Below, in pieces: positions 11,087 to 21,773 of a stretch of 64,000 nt of DNA. The notes below the pieces were generated by a model. The model searched no databases, had not been told where the DNA came from, and worked only from the letters and a program-made list of their open reading frames with translations. Made by a program: the position numbers and the translations under genes. Source of the DNA: Methylocystis sp. (GTDB taxonomy: Bacteria > Pseudomonadota > Alphaproteobacteria > Rhizobiales > Beijerinckiaceae); assembly GCF_021731785.1 (NCBI RefSeq), contig NZ_JAKFWS010000083.1, forward strand, positions 1 through 64,000. The letters run 5' to 3'. Each line of letters begins with the position of its first letter. The stretch's first letter is position 1.

Positions 11087-12244
11087 ATGATATCCAGTCG
11101 GCTCCTGGCGGAGAACGCAGCGTCCCCCAAGGCTTGCCCTCCCGGCCCGTCCGGCCTAAAAGCAAGCGCGCGCCGACGTCTCCGCATGTCTGGCGCTTCT
11201 TGGCTTGCCGCGCGCCTTTCCGCGCCCAGCCATGTCAACCCGAAAGCCCGATCGCCCGTGCCCGAAAAGAGCGTTCTCTCCTGGCCGAATTTCGCCGTGT
11301 CGATTCTCGGCGGCGTCGCCGCGGCCGTGATCTTCGCCGTGGTGGCGCGGGGCGGCCTCGGCGGAATCCTTCTGGCGCATCTTGCGCCTTTGACGATCAT
11401 GATCGTCGCCTTCGCTTTCGGTCTCATCCATGGTGCGACGTCGGCGATCCTCGCCTCGGTGATCCTGTCCCTGTGGCTCAATCCGGTGATCGGAATGGCC
11501 TATGCGCTGTTGATCGCGGCGCCGGCCTGGAGCGCCGTTTATGCGGCGTCGGGAGCGCCGCGCGGCGGCCGGGACAGGCTGACGAGCAATCTGCCGGGCT
11601 GGGCGGCGCTCGCGCCGGCGGCCTTTCTGGCGACGGCGATCATCTTCTGGCTGATTGTCGCAAGCGTCATCTTCGGCTCGCTTGACGAGGCGCTCAACCC
11701 GATCCGGGCGCGCGCCTTCATCTTGCTCGACCTCATGGTCAAGGAACGCGACCTTGGCGATAAGATCGATCCGACGACGCTTTCCGCTTCGGTGGCGCGC
11801 GCCGTTCCAGCGTTTCTCGCCGGCTACGGCCTCTTGATCCACGTCGTCAATTTGTGGCTCGCCGCACGGATCGCTCAAGCCTCCAAGCTGCTCGGCCGCC
11901 CCTGGCCGGACATCGCCAAGGAATTCCGCGTTCCAAAGGCGATTGGCGGCCTCTTCCTGAGCGGGATCGCGCTAACCTTCTTCGATGGGCCCGCCGGACC
12001 GATCGGGATGGTGCTGGCGACGACCACGGGATTGCTTCTCGCGTTCCAGGGACTCGCCGTCGCGCATATTTTCCTGCGCGGTTCGCGCTCGAGCGCCCTT
12101 GTCCTGGCGATTATCTATTTCACCCTCGGATTCCTGGGCTGGCCGATCCTGTTTTTCGCCGCGCTGGGATTAGCCGACCTCATCTTCAACTATCGGGCCC
12201 GGATGAACGACGCCGGCCCGGCCGCCATGCAAAAACCGGATTGA
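11087..12244 (+). CDS. DUF2232-like membrane protein (true start probably downstream)
   Basis: Multi-TM protein immediately upstream of rplI-dnaB, a common alphaproteobacterial arrangement. Confidence 0.7.
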   Translation: MISSRLLAENAASPKACPPGPSGLKASARRRLRMSGASWLAARLSAPSHVNPKARSPVPEKSVLSWPNFAVSILGGVAAAVIFAVVARGGLGGILLAHLAPLTIMIVAFAFGLIHGATSAILASVILSLWLNPVIGMAYALLIAAPAWSAVYAASGAPRGGRDRLTSNLPGWAALAPAAFLATAIIFWLIVASVIFGSLDEALNPIRARAFILLDLMVKERDLGDKIDPTTLSASVARAVPAFLAGYGLLIHVVNLWLAARIAQASKLLGRPWPDIAKEFRVPKAIGGLFLSGIALTFFDGPAGPIGMVLATTTGLLLAFQGLAVAHIFLRGSRSSALVLAIIYFTLGFLGWPILFFAALGLADLIFNYRARMNDAGPAAMQKPD

Positions 12245-12296
12245 CTTTCACCCGGTTTTTCTCGACATAGCCCGCAATCCCGGAGATATAGGACAG

Positions 12297-12860
12297 ATGG
12301 ACGTCATTCTGCTTGAACGCGTGGCCAAGCTTGGCCAGATGGGCGACACCGTGCGCGTGCGCGACGGCTATGCCCGCAATTTCTTGCTGGCGCGCGGCAA
12401 GGCGCTGCGGGCGACGGAAAACAACAAGAAGCATTTCGAGACGCAGCGGGCCCAGATCGAGGCGCGCAATCTCGAAGCCAAGAAGGAAGCCGCCGCCGTC
12501 GCCGAGAAACTGAACGGCCAGAGCTTCACGATCATTCGCCAGGCGGGCGAGAGCGGCCAGCTCTATGGTTCGGTTTCAGCGCGCGATATCGCCGAAGCGG
12601 CCACCGCCGGCGGGTTCTCGGTTAACCGCGATCAGATCGTCCTGGTGCACCCGATCAAGACATTGGGTCTTCATCAGATGCCCGTGCATCTGCACCCGGA
12701 AGTCGACGTGAGCGTCACCATCAACGTCGCCCGTTCGGAAGAAGAGGCCGAGCGTCAGTCGCGCGGCGAGAGCGTCACGCTCAAGGAAGAGACGTCGATG
12801 GACGATCTCGGCCTTGAAGTTGGCGCGGCTCTGGCCGAAGCCGGCGACGTCGAGATGTAA
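12297..12860 (+). CDS. rplI: 50S ribosomal protein L9
   Basis: [36 protein letters not shown]. Confidence 0.97.
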   Translation: MDVILLERVAKLGQMGDTVRVRDGYARNFLLARGKALRATENNKKHFETQRAQIEARNLEAKKEAAAVAEKLNGQSFTIIRQAGESGQLYGSVSARDIAEAATAGGFSVNRDQIVLVHPIKTLGLHQMPVHLHPEVDVSVTINVARSEEEAERQSRGESVTLKEETSMDDLGLEVGAALAEAGDVEM

Positions 12861-12885
12861 GCTTTCGCAAATTGAAACTGTCAAT

Positions 12886-12911
12886 CGGCGGCCCTTTCGG
12901 CCGCCGTTTTT
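12886..12911 (+). terminator. Rho-independent terminator after rplI
   Basis: CGGCGGCC-ctttc-GGCCGCCG-TTTTT. Confidence 0.75.
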
Positions 12912-13138
12912 CTTTCGGCCAGCCTCACCTCCGATTCTCGCGTCAGCGCAAGCGCGATGCTTCGCACAGTCGAAGATTATTTTTCTCGTGTGGATATGAC
13001 TCGTAACGCCGCGCTTTGGAGAGACGCGCGCAAATGGATGTGGCGACGCCAGCACGTTAATGTATTGTTAACTTCCCCCCGACGAGTCGCGCGTCGCGTT
13101 CGCGACCAAGGGCTGTCTCGCAAAGTCAACAAAGACCG

Positions 13139-14644
13139 ATGCCACCAATCGAACAATTGGCGGGCCGGCGTGCGATTCAGATCGCGCAGCCGGATGCGCC
13201 CGCCTATCGCGCGCCGCCACACAATATCGAAGCCGAACAGGCGCTGCTCGGCGCCATTCTCGTCAACAATGACGCTTTCGACAGAGTCTCGGACTTTTTA
13301 AAGCCCGAGCATTTCTCGGAGGAACTGCACCGCCGCATCTATGAAGTCGCAGCGCAACTCATTCGCGCCGGCAAGCTCGCGACTGTCGTCACGCTCAAGA
13401 CGTTCCTCCCCGAGATCGAACTGCCGGCAGGCGTGACGATCCAGGCCTATTTGGCGCGACTCGCCGCAGAGGCGACGACGATCATCAACGCCGAAGACTA
13501 TGGCCGCACCGTGCATGACCTTGCGGTTCGCCGCGAGCTCATCGTCATCGGCCAGGACATCGTCAATACTGCCTATGATTCGCCGATCGATTCGCCGCCG
13601 CGCGCGCAGATCGAGGAGGCCGAGCGCCAACTCTATTCGATCGCCGAGACCGGCCGCTACGACGGCGGCTTTCAGCGCTTCGCCGACGCGCTCACCACCG
13701 CGCTCGATATGGCGAGCAGCGCCTATATGCGCGACGGCCATCTGTCGGGCGTCGCCACCGGCCTTCTCGATCTCGACGACAAGATGGGCGGCCTGCAGAA
13801 ATCCGATCTTATCATCGTCGCCGGGCGTCCCGGCATGGGCAAGACGGCGCTCGCCACCAACGTCGCCTTCAATGTCGCGAGCGCCTATCAATTCGAAACC
13901 GAACCCGACGGAACGCACAAGACCGTCAATGGCGGGATCGTCGGGTTCTTCTCTTTGGAAATGTCGGCCGAACAGCTGGCGACCCGCGTCATCGCCGAAC
14001 AGTCCGGCGTCGCGAGCTATAAAATCCGGCGCGGCGACATCAACGAGGACGACTTTCGCCGCATCGCCGACGCCGCACGGCACATGCAGAGCATTCCCTT
14101 CTACATCGACCAGAGCGGCGGCATCTCGATCGCGCAGCTCACGGCGCGGGCGCGGCGTCTGAAGCGACAGAAAGGACTCGATCTCTTGGTCGTCGACTAC
14201 ATTCAACTGCTTTCTGGCTCGCGCTCACGCAACGACAATCGCGTGCAAGAGCTCACCGAAATCACCACCGGCCTCAAGGCGCTCGCCAAAGAATTGAACG
14301 TGCCGATCATCGCGCTGTCGCAACTCTCCCGTCAGGTCGAGAACCGCGACGACAAGCGTCCGCAGCTGTCTGATCTGCGCGAGTCGGGCTCGATCGAGCA
14401 GGACGCCGACGTCGTCATCTTCGTGTTTCGAGAAGAATATTACCTGCGCAACCGCGAACCGCGCGAAGGCACCGAAGAACATATCCAATGGATGGCTGAG
14501 ATGGAGCGCGCGCATGGCCGCGCCGAAGCGATCATCGGCAAGCAGCGTCACGGGCCGACAGGCACCGTGCAACTCGCCTTCGAGGCGGAAGTGACGCGCT
14601 TTTCGAATCTCGCGGACGAAGACAAGCTGCCGGCGCAAAGGTAA
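13139..14644 (+). CDS. dnaB: Replicative DNA helicase
   Basis: IIVAGRPGMGKTALATNVAFN, DLLVVDYIQLL, RESGSIEQDADVV. Confidence 0.97.
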   Translation: MPPIEQLAGRRAIQIAQPDAPAYRAPPHNIEAEQALLGAILVNNDAFDRVSDFLKPEHFSEELHRRIYEVAAQLIRAGKLATVVTLKTFLPEIELPAGVTIQAYLARLAAEATTIINAEDYGRTVHDLAVRRELIVIGQDIVNTAYDSPIDSPPRAQIEEAERQLYSIAETGRYDGGFQRFADALTTALDMASSAYMRDGHLSGVATGLLDLDDKMGGLQKSDLIIVAGRPGMGKTALATNVAFNVASAYQFETEPDGTHKTVNGGIVGFFSLEMSAEQLATRVIAEQSGVASYKIRRGDINEDDFRRIADAARHMQSIPFYIDQSGGISIAQLTARARRLKRQKGLDLLVVDYIQLLSGSRSRNDNRVQELTEITTGLKALAKELNVPIIALSQLSRQVENRDDKRPQLSDLRESGSIEQDADVVIFVFREEYYLRNREPREGTEEHIQWMAEMERAHGRAEAIIGKQRHGPTGTVQLAFEAEVTRFSNLADEDKLPAQR

Positions 14645-14709
14645 AGAAAGGCCTCGCCGCCAGCGGCGAGACCTTCGCTTCGTACTAAAGGCTTTTTTTG
14701 AGCGGGCGG

Positions 14710-15153
14710 TTACTTCTCGGCGCTGCCGAGCGTCCACAGGCCCTTGTTCTTGTCGAAACGGAAGCCCGTCGCGTTCTTCAATTCGTCTTTGGTGGCGTTC
14801 ATCGTCAGCCACCATTTGTTATTGCGCTCAGCGGCCTTGATATTGTCGAAGGCGACTGCGACATCCTTTTCGCCAATGCCAAGGAAGCCGCCGACCGAAA
14901 CGATCGCCGCAGTGATCTTGCCACTGCGATCCAGCACGAGATCCTTGATTTCGCCGATCTTATTCTCCTGCGGATCGTAAACATTCTGCTCGTGAATGTT
15001 CGAGACGAGCAGCGCGTTCTGCGGAAGCGTGGTCAGGAAGTCCGGCCGACCCATCGCAGCGCCGCCCGTCGTGCGATTCATCGTCTGTTCGGCCAAAGCA
15101 GCGCCTGAAAGCGCCGCTGCGATGGCGCCGGCAAGAACGTAAGACTTGAGCAT
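14710..15153 (-). CDS. PRC-barrel domain protein, secreted (paralog 1)
   Basis: Signal peptide, NVYDPQENKIGEIKDLVLDRSGKITAAIVSVGGFLGIGEKDVAV. Confidence 0.8.
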   Translation of the reverse strand: MLKSYVLAGAIAAALSGAALAEQTMNRTTGGAAMGRPDFLTTLPQNALLVSNIHEQNVYDPQENKIGEIKDLVLDRSGKITAAIVSVGGFLGIGEKDVAVAFDNIKAAERNNKWWLTMNATKDELKNATGFRFDKNKGLWTLGSAEK

Positions 15154-15304
15154 GATGGTCTCCGTGCATGTGTTATCGCGTCACAGCGAACAAATGTTCC
15201 TGTGCGCTTAGAACAAGCATCGAAGATCGATGTTCCAAGCTTCGCCGCAGATATCCAGCGCGCCCTGAGCGCTGCCGCAGGCGTTTGAAACAAGATTCAA
15301 CCGA

Positions 15305-15724
15305 TCAGATCGGATCCCAAAGGCCGGTGGCTTTGTCGAACTTATACGCGAGGGCTTTCTTCAGCAGTTCCTTCGTCGTATTGAGCGTCAGCCAGGTCTT
15401 GTTGTTCTTCTGGGTGATGGTGATCGCGGAGACCGGAATCGCAATATGCTTAACGCCCAGCCCCAGGAATCCGCCGACGTTCAGCATCACCGCATTGATC
15501 GAGCCGTCAGCCGAAAACAGCATGTCGGCGATCGTGCCGAGCTTCTTTTCGTTGGGATCGTAAACCGGCTGCTTGTACCACGCGGAGACCACCGAACCAT
15601 AGACCGGTAGCCGTTCGAGCGGCACGATGACCATGGTTTCGGTTTGGGCTTGTTGCGCGCCGGCCGGCAGCGCCGCGCAGGCGACAAGGGCCAGCGAGGC
15701 TGCGAAGACCACATGTTTCAGCAT
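15305..15724 (-). CDS. PRC-barrel domain protein, secreted (paralog 2)
   Basis: QPVYDPNEKKLGTIADMLFSADGSINAVMLNVGGFLGLGVKHIAIP. Confidence 0.8.
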   Translation of the reverse strand: MLKHVVFAASLALVACAALPAGAQQAQTETMVIVPLERLPVYGSVVSAWYKQPVYDPNEKKLGTIADMLFSADGSINAVMLNVGGFLGLGVKHIAIPVSAITITQKNNKTWLTLNTTKELLKKALAYKFDKATGLWDPI

Positions 15725-15799
15725 GAAAAAATCCTCTTTGACAAAGCGCCTGACGCAACGCGGAAAACGACCTCAGCGAACCCTTCGCCGCGGCGTTTG

Positions 15800-16216
15800 C
15801 TACATCTGCTTCCAGGCATGTTCCTTCGCGTCATATTTGTAGCCGGTGGCCTTCTTCACGACGTCCTTCGTCGTATTGATGGTCAACCAGCTTTTGTTGT
15901 TCTTCTCGGTGATGGTGATCGATTCCGCCGGAATGGCGACATGCTTGGCGCCAATGCCGAGAAAGCCGCCGACATCGAGCATGACGGCATTGATCTCGCC
16001 GCCGGAAAACAGCATGTCGGTAATCACGCCGACTTTCTTCTCATTGGTGTCGTAAACCGGCTTTTTGTACCAGGCGGAAACGAGCGAGCCATAGCGCGGC
16101 AACGCCTCCATGGGCACGACGATCTTGCTTCCCGGCGCGGCCGTCTCGGCGAAGACGGGCTGCGCCACCGCCATGGCCACGCCCAAAGAAAGCGCAACGA
16201 GCAACGTTTTGTTCAT
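15800..16216 (-). CDS. PRC-barrel domain protein, secreted (paralog 3)
   Basis: KPVYDTNEKKVGVITDMLFSGGEINAVMLDVGGFLGIGAKHVAIP. Confidence 0.8.
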   Translation of the reverse strand: MNKTLLVALSLGVAMAVAQPVFAETAAPGSKIVVPMEALPRYGSLVSAWYKKPVYDTNEKKVGVITDMLFSGGEINAVMLDVGGFLGIGAKHVAIPAESITITEKNNKSWLTINTTKDVVKKATGYKYDAKEHAWKQM

Positions 16217-16264
16217 CCGACCATTCCCCCAAGATCGCTGACAGGACCCTGCATCATAGCTGAT

Positions 16265-17323
16265 TCACCGCGGCAGCACGCCCCAATAATCAAGATCAAG
16301 CAGCACCGACGGGTCGGGCTTGCCGTCGGCGCCCTGGAGCGGAAAGTCGGCGCAGGGTCTGTCCTTGGCGGCGACAAGCCGCAGGCGCAGCGAGCCAATA
16401 TCTTTCCGCCCGGGAATCTCCGCTTTATCCAGCACTTCCGACCACGCGAAAACAGTTCCTCCGGCAAACAGCGGATTGACATGGCGCCCGCCGTTCACCG
16501 CCGAGATATGAAAGACATTCTCCAGCCCGTTGAAGGATAGAGCCCGGGCGAGCGATATGACATGGCCGCCGTAGATGATGCGTTTCCCGAACCGGCCTTG
16601 TGCTTCATAATATTGATTGAAATGAACTTTCGAGTTGTTCTGATAAAGCCGCGTCGCGAGCTGGTGCTCCGCCTCCTCGACCGTCATGCCGTCGATATGG
16701 TCGATCTTCTCGCCCTTTTCGTAATCGCCCCAGAAATGGGGCGAGCCGGCAAGCGCCGTGTCATAAGCGGCGGCGTTAATCAGCGGCGCCGCCTTGCCGA
16801 GCTGTGACGGATCGACGGACTTGGGCAGATCAGGAACGACATCCGGCCCAACGGCGGCGTCCTTGTCGCGCTTCTTCACCATGACCCATCGCGCATAGCT
16901 CAGCACGGTCTCGCCGCGCTGATTCGCGCCTGTCGTGCGCACATAGACGACGCCCGTTTCCTTGTTGGAGTTTTCCTTAAGGCCGATGACCTCTGAGGTC
17001 GCCGACAGCGTGTCGCCAGGATAGACCGGAACAAGAAATTTGAAATCGGCGTAGCCGAGATTGGCGATGGCGTTGAGCGAGACGTCCGGCACCGTCTTGC
17101 CGAGCACGAGATGAAATACCAAGAGATCGTCGATCGGCGCGCGCTCATAGCCGATCGCCTGCGCAAAGGCCGTCGACGACTGGACGGCGAAACGCGGCAG
17201 ATAAAGCGCCGTATAGAGCGCAACCTCGCCGACCGTGACCGTGCGCGGCGCGGCGTGGCGAATGATCTGGCCGATCTTGAAGTCCTCAAAGAAATTGCCG
17301 ACGTTGATCTTCGACTTGCTCAT
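16265..17323 (-). CDS. MaoC-family dehydratase, probable mesaconyl-CoA hydratase (ethylmalonyl-CoA pathway)
   Basis: About 350-aa double MaoC/hotdog protein beginning MSKSKINVGNFFEDFKIGQIIRHAAPRTVTVGEVALYTALY. Confidence 0.75.
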   Translation of the reverse strand: MSKSKINVGNFFEDFKIGQIIRHAAPRTVTVGEVALYTALYLPRFAVQSSTAFAQAIGYERAPIDDLLVFHLVLGKTVPDVSLNAIANLGYADFKFLVPVYPGDTLSATSEVIGLKENSNKETGVVYVRTTGANQRGETVLSYARWVMVKKRDKDAAVGPDVVPDLPKSVDPSQLGKAAPLINAAAYDTALAGSPHFWGDYEKGEKIDHIDGMTVEEAEHQLATRLYQNNSKVHFNQYYEAQGRFGKRIIYGGHVISLARALSFNGLENVFHISAVNGGRHVNPLFAGGTVFAWSEVLDKAEIPGRKDIGSLRLRLVAAKDRPCADFPLQGADGKPDPSVLLDLDYWGVLPR

Positions 17324-17326
17324 GTC

Positions 17327-17671
17327 CTAACCGTCCGTTGGCGCCAGCTTCGCCAGCGCGTCGAGATAAAGCGCGGGCGCTCCCGCAACGAAGATTGTTT
17401 TGACGCGGCTTGTCGCGCCGGCGCGGATCGAGACCGCGCTCTTGGGAACGCGCAGCACAGAGGCGATCAGCGCGATCAGCGCCTCATTCGCCCGGCCGTT
17501 CTCCGGCGCGACGCGCACCCGCGCCTTCAGCACGCTGCGACCATCGGCGAGCGCCTCGACGCCTTCGACCGCGTCGCGTCCGCCCTTAGGCGTCAGCCGC
17601 ACGTAAAGCGCGACGCCTCCCGACTCCGCCGCCCATGGGGAAGATGCTTTCTCCGCGCCTCCCTCACCCAA
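17327..17671 (-). CDS. DUF167 / YggU-family protein
   Basis: LYVRLTPKGGRDAVEG...LKARVRVAPENGRANEALIALIA. Confidence 0.85.
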   Translation of the reverse strand: MGEGGAEKASSPWAAESGGVALYVRLTPKGGRDAVEGVEALADGRSVLKARVRVAPENGRANEALIALIASVLRVPKSAVSIRAGATSRVKTIFVAGAPALYLDALAKLAPTDG

Positions 17672-17958
17672 ATGCGGCGCCGGCGCTGCTGGCGATGGCG
17701 TCGCGCAGGAACTGCATCAGCAGCAGCAGAATGAGCGGCGAAATGTCGAGGCCGCCGACGCTCGGCAGCACCGAGCGGATCGGTCCGAGCAGCGGTTCGG
17801 TCATGGCGTTCAGCCATTTCCAGATCGAATAGGCGGCGTTCGAGCGCATATTGATGACATCGAAAGCCGTCAGCCAGGACACGATCACCGTGGCGAGCAG
17901 AATCCACCAGTAAATATCGATGATCGTGAGAAGAAGTTTGACCATTGCGTAGGACATG
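17664..17958 (-). CDS. YggT-family membrane protein
   Basis: MSYAMVKLLLTIIDIYWWILLATVIVSWL...NAMTEPLLGPIRSVLPSVGGLDISPLI; start at 17958. Confidence 0.88.
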
Positions 17959-18076
17959 AGGCGAGTTCCAGCGGATGAAGCTGCCGACTGTCTAGCCTCC
18001 CCGCCGCGCCGCGGCAATCCTTGGCCGGGCCGCTCCCGTCGGTCCTGCATGGATCCACCGCCGGCGTGGCACGCCG

Positions 18077-21000
18077 TCAGAGCCCGGGCAGCAGCCGGTA
18101 ATCGAGCAGCGCCGTCCATCCGAGGCCGCCGATCGGCAAAAGCAGCGCGCGAATGGGCGGCTGTTGCGAAAGCGGCACGAACGAGCCTTCCCGCAGTCCA
18201 TCGACGAGTTTGAGCAGCGTTTCCAGCTGCGCGGCCTTCCTATCCGAACCCTCCAGCGCTTTGACCGCGACAAGCCTTTTCGTCAGACGTGTCTTTGCAG
18301 TCTCGCGGGCCTTTTCGGCATTGAAGCAAAGCGCCATAGCGCAGCCAAAGATAATAATGAAGCCTACGATTTGTGTTGCCAGAATTGGCACGCTCGACGC
18401 AAACTCCGCAAAAGCAGTGCTGCGGGACATGATCATCAAAGCAAAAATAGCAAAGGGAAAATAGATCAGTTTACTAATACAGTTTGTGCGGCTCGCTATG
18501 AAATTGAGGTCAATCCACTCGTCGATTAGTGGATCTTGAAGCTCGAGCTTTTTCTCGAAGGCGAGATGCGTTTCGGGCGGCCAGAGGGTCTTGTGCTTTC
18601 GTAAGGCGCTTACAAAGCGCAGGCAAAGCAATGTGGAATCCACGACCAAGAAAATCAGGATGAGCATTAGAAATACGACGGGAACCGTCACGTCGGAGTA
18701 CACTTTCCTCAGTTCGCCGCGCCAGGGCACGTTGGGCGTGCCGAAGATAAACGTCAGAAACGTAAATAGCATCAGCATCAAAACCACGTATACGGCTATG
18801 CGATACGTGCTTGGCCAAAGCGCACTTTTCTTCACATACGCATTCCAGATTTGCCTGATGTGAACTCTCCCGTTCTTGTCTTCCGTTTCGGGCAGATGAT
18901 AGCAAAGCATCCCCCATGTAATCGGAAACGATCCCCCCTGGGTACGAACGGACTTTTCGTCAGTCTTCCCAGTGGGATTTTCGCCGAAGAATCTGGCTTG
19001 AACCTGCGCAAGATTGTTCCGAAGCTCCCTTCGAGCATCGAAGATCAGGCAAAATGCGAGTATGGCGGCAATGACGCGCAGCGCGATCGACGGCCAGACG
19101 GATATGCCCTGAGTCCAAGCTATAGGCTCGCCCAATCCATGTTCCGTGGCCGCCTCAGCAAAGAAATCCCATCTCGCAATAACTCCGGCGCCAAGCACCA
19201 GTATCGCCGCGAGGCCAATGCAAGACGCACGAAGAAATGGAAATATCATTCTATTCCAATAGAAGGCCGAAACTACTGCAGTCAAAAGAGCAAGTATCCC
19301 AACAAGCCCGGCTGTGCTTTTTGGTGAAAGCTTAGTATATAGCGCGGGTATGGTTGGATGGATTTCATCGCTTGCCCGCTGCGCCTCTCCGCTCACTTCT
19401 ATTTTTGTGGGTAATGCGATCACTCCTCCGCGCCGATCAATCTCAAACATTCGTGGGTACGAAATCCCATCCCTGATTTTTTTGCGTAAGCCTCTGTTCT
19501 CTTTCGCATCTTCTTCTTGCGCCGCCAAACGGGCTGCGAGAAAAGCGGCTGTCTGGTACGTGGATCGAAATGGCGGGATGTCTTGCTGGAGCTCTTCTGA
19601 CAGCGTGGGTCCGTAGCTTGACGCGATGATCAGATTGCGGGTCCATTGGAGGTCCTCCTGACCAGCGAGCGCAGCGTCATAGTCGGTCGTGAAAAAAACC
19701 GCCTCGGGAAACAGCGGTCTAAGCGCGCGCAGGACGAGTAGCTTGTCGAATACATCATTGCCCAACACCCCAATCGCCGCTATGCCTTCCTCGCCTTGGG
19801 CTCGGAGATCATTATCCTTCTCTTTGAGGCTCGCCGCCAACCTGCGCAGATAATCGAATTGGTCCTGCCCAAAAGGACGCTCAAGCGCTTTAGTGTCCTC
19901 TCGAGCCTTCAAACTCTCGTTCGCGCCGTTCTTGTCCGCGTTTTCGAATTTTGACTTCCCGCCCGTGCTGGTTGGGGGCAGCATGCCATCGAGGCCCCGA
20001 TGATAGGTTCTCGTGTAAATCCACGCTGGCGGCCCATTCCTTGCAAATTCTTCCAGACACTTCTGAGTATCCTTGCCGAACACACGCGGACATTGGAACT
20101 CTCGAGCGAGAGCTTGTATCATGGCGCGTCCATATAGCGTGTCACGATCTGATATCAATACGATCTGCTGTTCCTTGCGTGCATTGAGAAATCCAGCCGA
20201 GCCGGGGTTTACGCCTCTTTGATTCAATTCGGCCGTTATAGCCCGCGCTAAGGAATCGTCCTGCCCATTGGTACGGAAGACCCGCTCAGGAATGTTCTTG
20301 ATCCCGAGCTGTTCGTCGCTCACTGTCGCGCCAAATACGTAGAACTGAGCGTCATCAGATCTTCCATCTTTCTCTGAAGGGTAAGTTAGGGGCGACAATG
20401 ACGCAGTCCTTGTTCTGCTTCGAACGGGGGTCGGCGCCTTTAGCGCTTCTGGCTTACGCACTTTCGCGATGGCGATCTGCCGAAGAATGCCGGAAGAGTA
20501 TGGGCCCAAGACTTGGTAACTCATCGCGGCGCATTGGGTGGCGCTTGCTGATGCGCAAAGCATCGTCTTAAGAGCCAATATCCTTTGCAACGGGTCACTC
20601 GTATCGGACAGCACGTCCTCATCGATCCATAAAAGAAGTATCCGCCTCGATTTTTGTGTCTCGTGATCAAACCATTCATAGGGAATGGCGACCGGAAAGC
20701 CGTTCATCTCATGGTCGCGAGGTCGGAAGTAGCCCATATGCTGCTCGCTACGCGGCTCATAGCCTTCGAGATGCAGCCCGCTGAGCACGGCATACCGGAG
20801 TCGACGACGCGTTTCGCTGTCCTCGAAATAGGAGGCGCCTGGCGCAGTTACGGCGATGATGCGCGTGCCGCCGACTTCGGCGCGCAATTTGCCGCCTTCA
20901 TCGACGAACGGCGGACGACAATGTAGCGGAATCGTCAGAACTTTCCTTGTCCAGGCGTCCTCGCATTCCTTCCTCTCTTCAGGGTCTACTTTCTTGATTT

Positions 21001-21214
21001 GGCGCGCGATGGTATCAAAGGGATCCTGCCAGAGCCGCGCCTCCACGTCCTCTGAGTGAAATTTCTCTTCTATCCGGGATTCCATTGGTGGCGGGCGTAA
21101 TACGGTAAACGGCGCCTGCTGCGCATAAAAGTATGCGCCTGTAGCGAAAAGAGCGACGACGATTGCGCTGTTCGAGCCAATGCCTCCAGAGGCTTTTTTC
21201 TCATCGTCAGACAT
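18077..21214 (-). CDS. Very large (1045 aa) predicted multi-TM protein of unknown function
   Basis: Single open frame; N-terminal TM, soluble middle with receptor-like strands (QQIVLISDRDTLYGRAM, AIGVLGNDVFDKLLVLRALRPLFPEAVFFTTDYDAAL), several C-terminal TM segments. Confidence 0.8.
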   Translation of the reverse strand: MSDDEKKASGGIGSNSAIVVALFATGAYFYAQQAPFTVLRPPPMESRIEEKFHSEDVEARLWQDPFDTIARQIKKVDPEERKECEDAWTRKVLTIPLHCRPPFVDEGGKLRAEVGGTRIIAVTAPGASYFEDSETRRRLRYAVLSGLHLEGYEPRSEQHMGYFRPRDHEMNGFPVAIPYEWFDHETQKSRRILLLWIDEDVLSDTSDPLQRILALKTMLCASASATQCAAMSYQVLGPYSSGILRQIAIAKVRKPEALKAPTPVRSRTRTASLSPLTYPSEKDGRSDDAQFYVFGATVSDEQLGIKNIPERVFRTNGQDDSLARAITAELNQRGVNPGSAGFLNARKEQQIVLISDRDTLYGRAMIQALAREFQCPRVFGKDTQKCLEEFARNGPPAWIYTRTYHRGLDGMLPPTSTGGKSKFENADKNGANESLKAREDTKALERPFGQDQFDYLRRLAASLKEKDNDLRAQGEEGIAAIGVLGNDVFDKLLVLRALRPLFPEAVFFTTDYDAALAGQEDLQWTRNLIIASSYGPTLSEELQQDIPPFRSTYQTAAFLAARLAAQEEDAKENRGLRKKIRDGISYPRMFEIDRRGGVIALPTKIEVSGEAQRASDEIHPTIPALYTKLSPKSTAGLVGILALLTAVVSAFYWNRMIFPFLRASCIGLAAILVLGAGVIARWDFFAEAATEHGLGEPIAWTQGISVWPSIALRVIAAILAFCLIFDARRELRNNLAQVQARFFGENPTGKTDEKSVRTQGGSFPITWGMLCYHLPETEDKNGRVHIRQIWNAYVKKSALWPSTYRIAVYVVLMLMLFTFLTFIFGTPNVPWRGELRKVYSDVTVPVVFLMLILIFLVVDSTLLCLRFVSALRKHKTLWPPETHLAFEKKLELQDPLIDEWIDLNFIASRTNCISKLIYFPFAIFALMIMSRSTAFAEFASSVPILATQIVGFIIIFGCAMALCFNAEKARETAKTRLTKRLVAVKALEGSDRKAAQLETLLKLVDGLREGSFVPLSQQPPIRALLLPIGGLGWTALLDYRLLPGL

Positions 21215-21558
21215 AGCCGTACTCCAAAATCACTTTTGCGCCTTCGCAGCGCCAACATCAGAAAGAGGGTGCCACGCCGCGCAGCGACTGGCATTCGATA
21301 GGCCAAACGCCCCTATTAAAATTCGCAAGCATCTCGGCGCTTGCGTAAACCATAATGCTCAAGCAACGAGTTTGGCTTTTTTTTATCAGCCAATACCTAT
21401 TACCAATACCTAGCGTTGGCTTCGCATTAACGACGACCCGCGCCCAACGTATTATTATGCGGCAAGAATTTCCCATGGCAAGCGTAGGCTGCAGTTCGGC
21501 CGCGAGGCCAAATGCAATTGACAGGAAATCGCCCCCCGTGTACCCCACGCGCCGGAGC

Positions 21559-21634
21559 GGGGCTGTAGCTCAGATGGGAGAGCGCTGCAATCGCACTGCA
21601 GAGGTCGGGGGTTCGAATCCCCCCAGCTCCACCA
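21559..21634 (+). tRNA. tRNA-Ala(CGC)
   Basis: 76-nt cloverleaf GGGGCTG...CTGCA-ATCGCAC-TGCAG...GGTTCGAATCC...CAGCTCCACCA. Confidence 0.93.
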
Positions 21635-21773
21635 TATCCCCGGCGAATGATCGAAGCCGCATTCCGCGAAGCGGGCGGGCCTGCCATGCGCGCGTCGGAT
21701 ACTCAATTGCTATCGATTGTTTCGTGTGGATGCTGCGCCATATCCGGTAGGAGAATCTCCCCGGAGCGCGCCG

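Noticed and set aside
13070-13138. GTTAATGTATTGTTAAC near dnaB as a possible replication-related site
   Set aside because: Short imperfect inverted repeat, equally likely to be an AT-rich promoter element; insufficient evidence.
21427-21706. ORFs with GAGGIRTPDLCSAIAALSHL / WSWGDSNPRPLQCDCSALPSEL antisense to tRNA-Ala
   Set aside because: Well-known spurious translations of tRNA antisense sequence.
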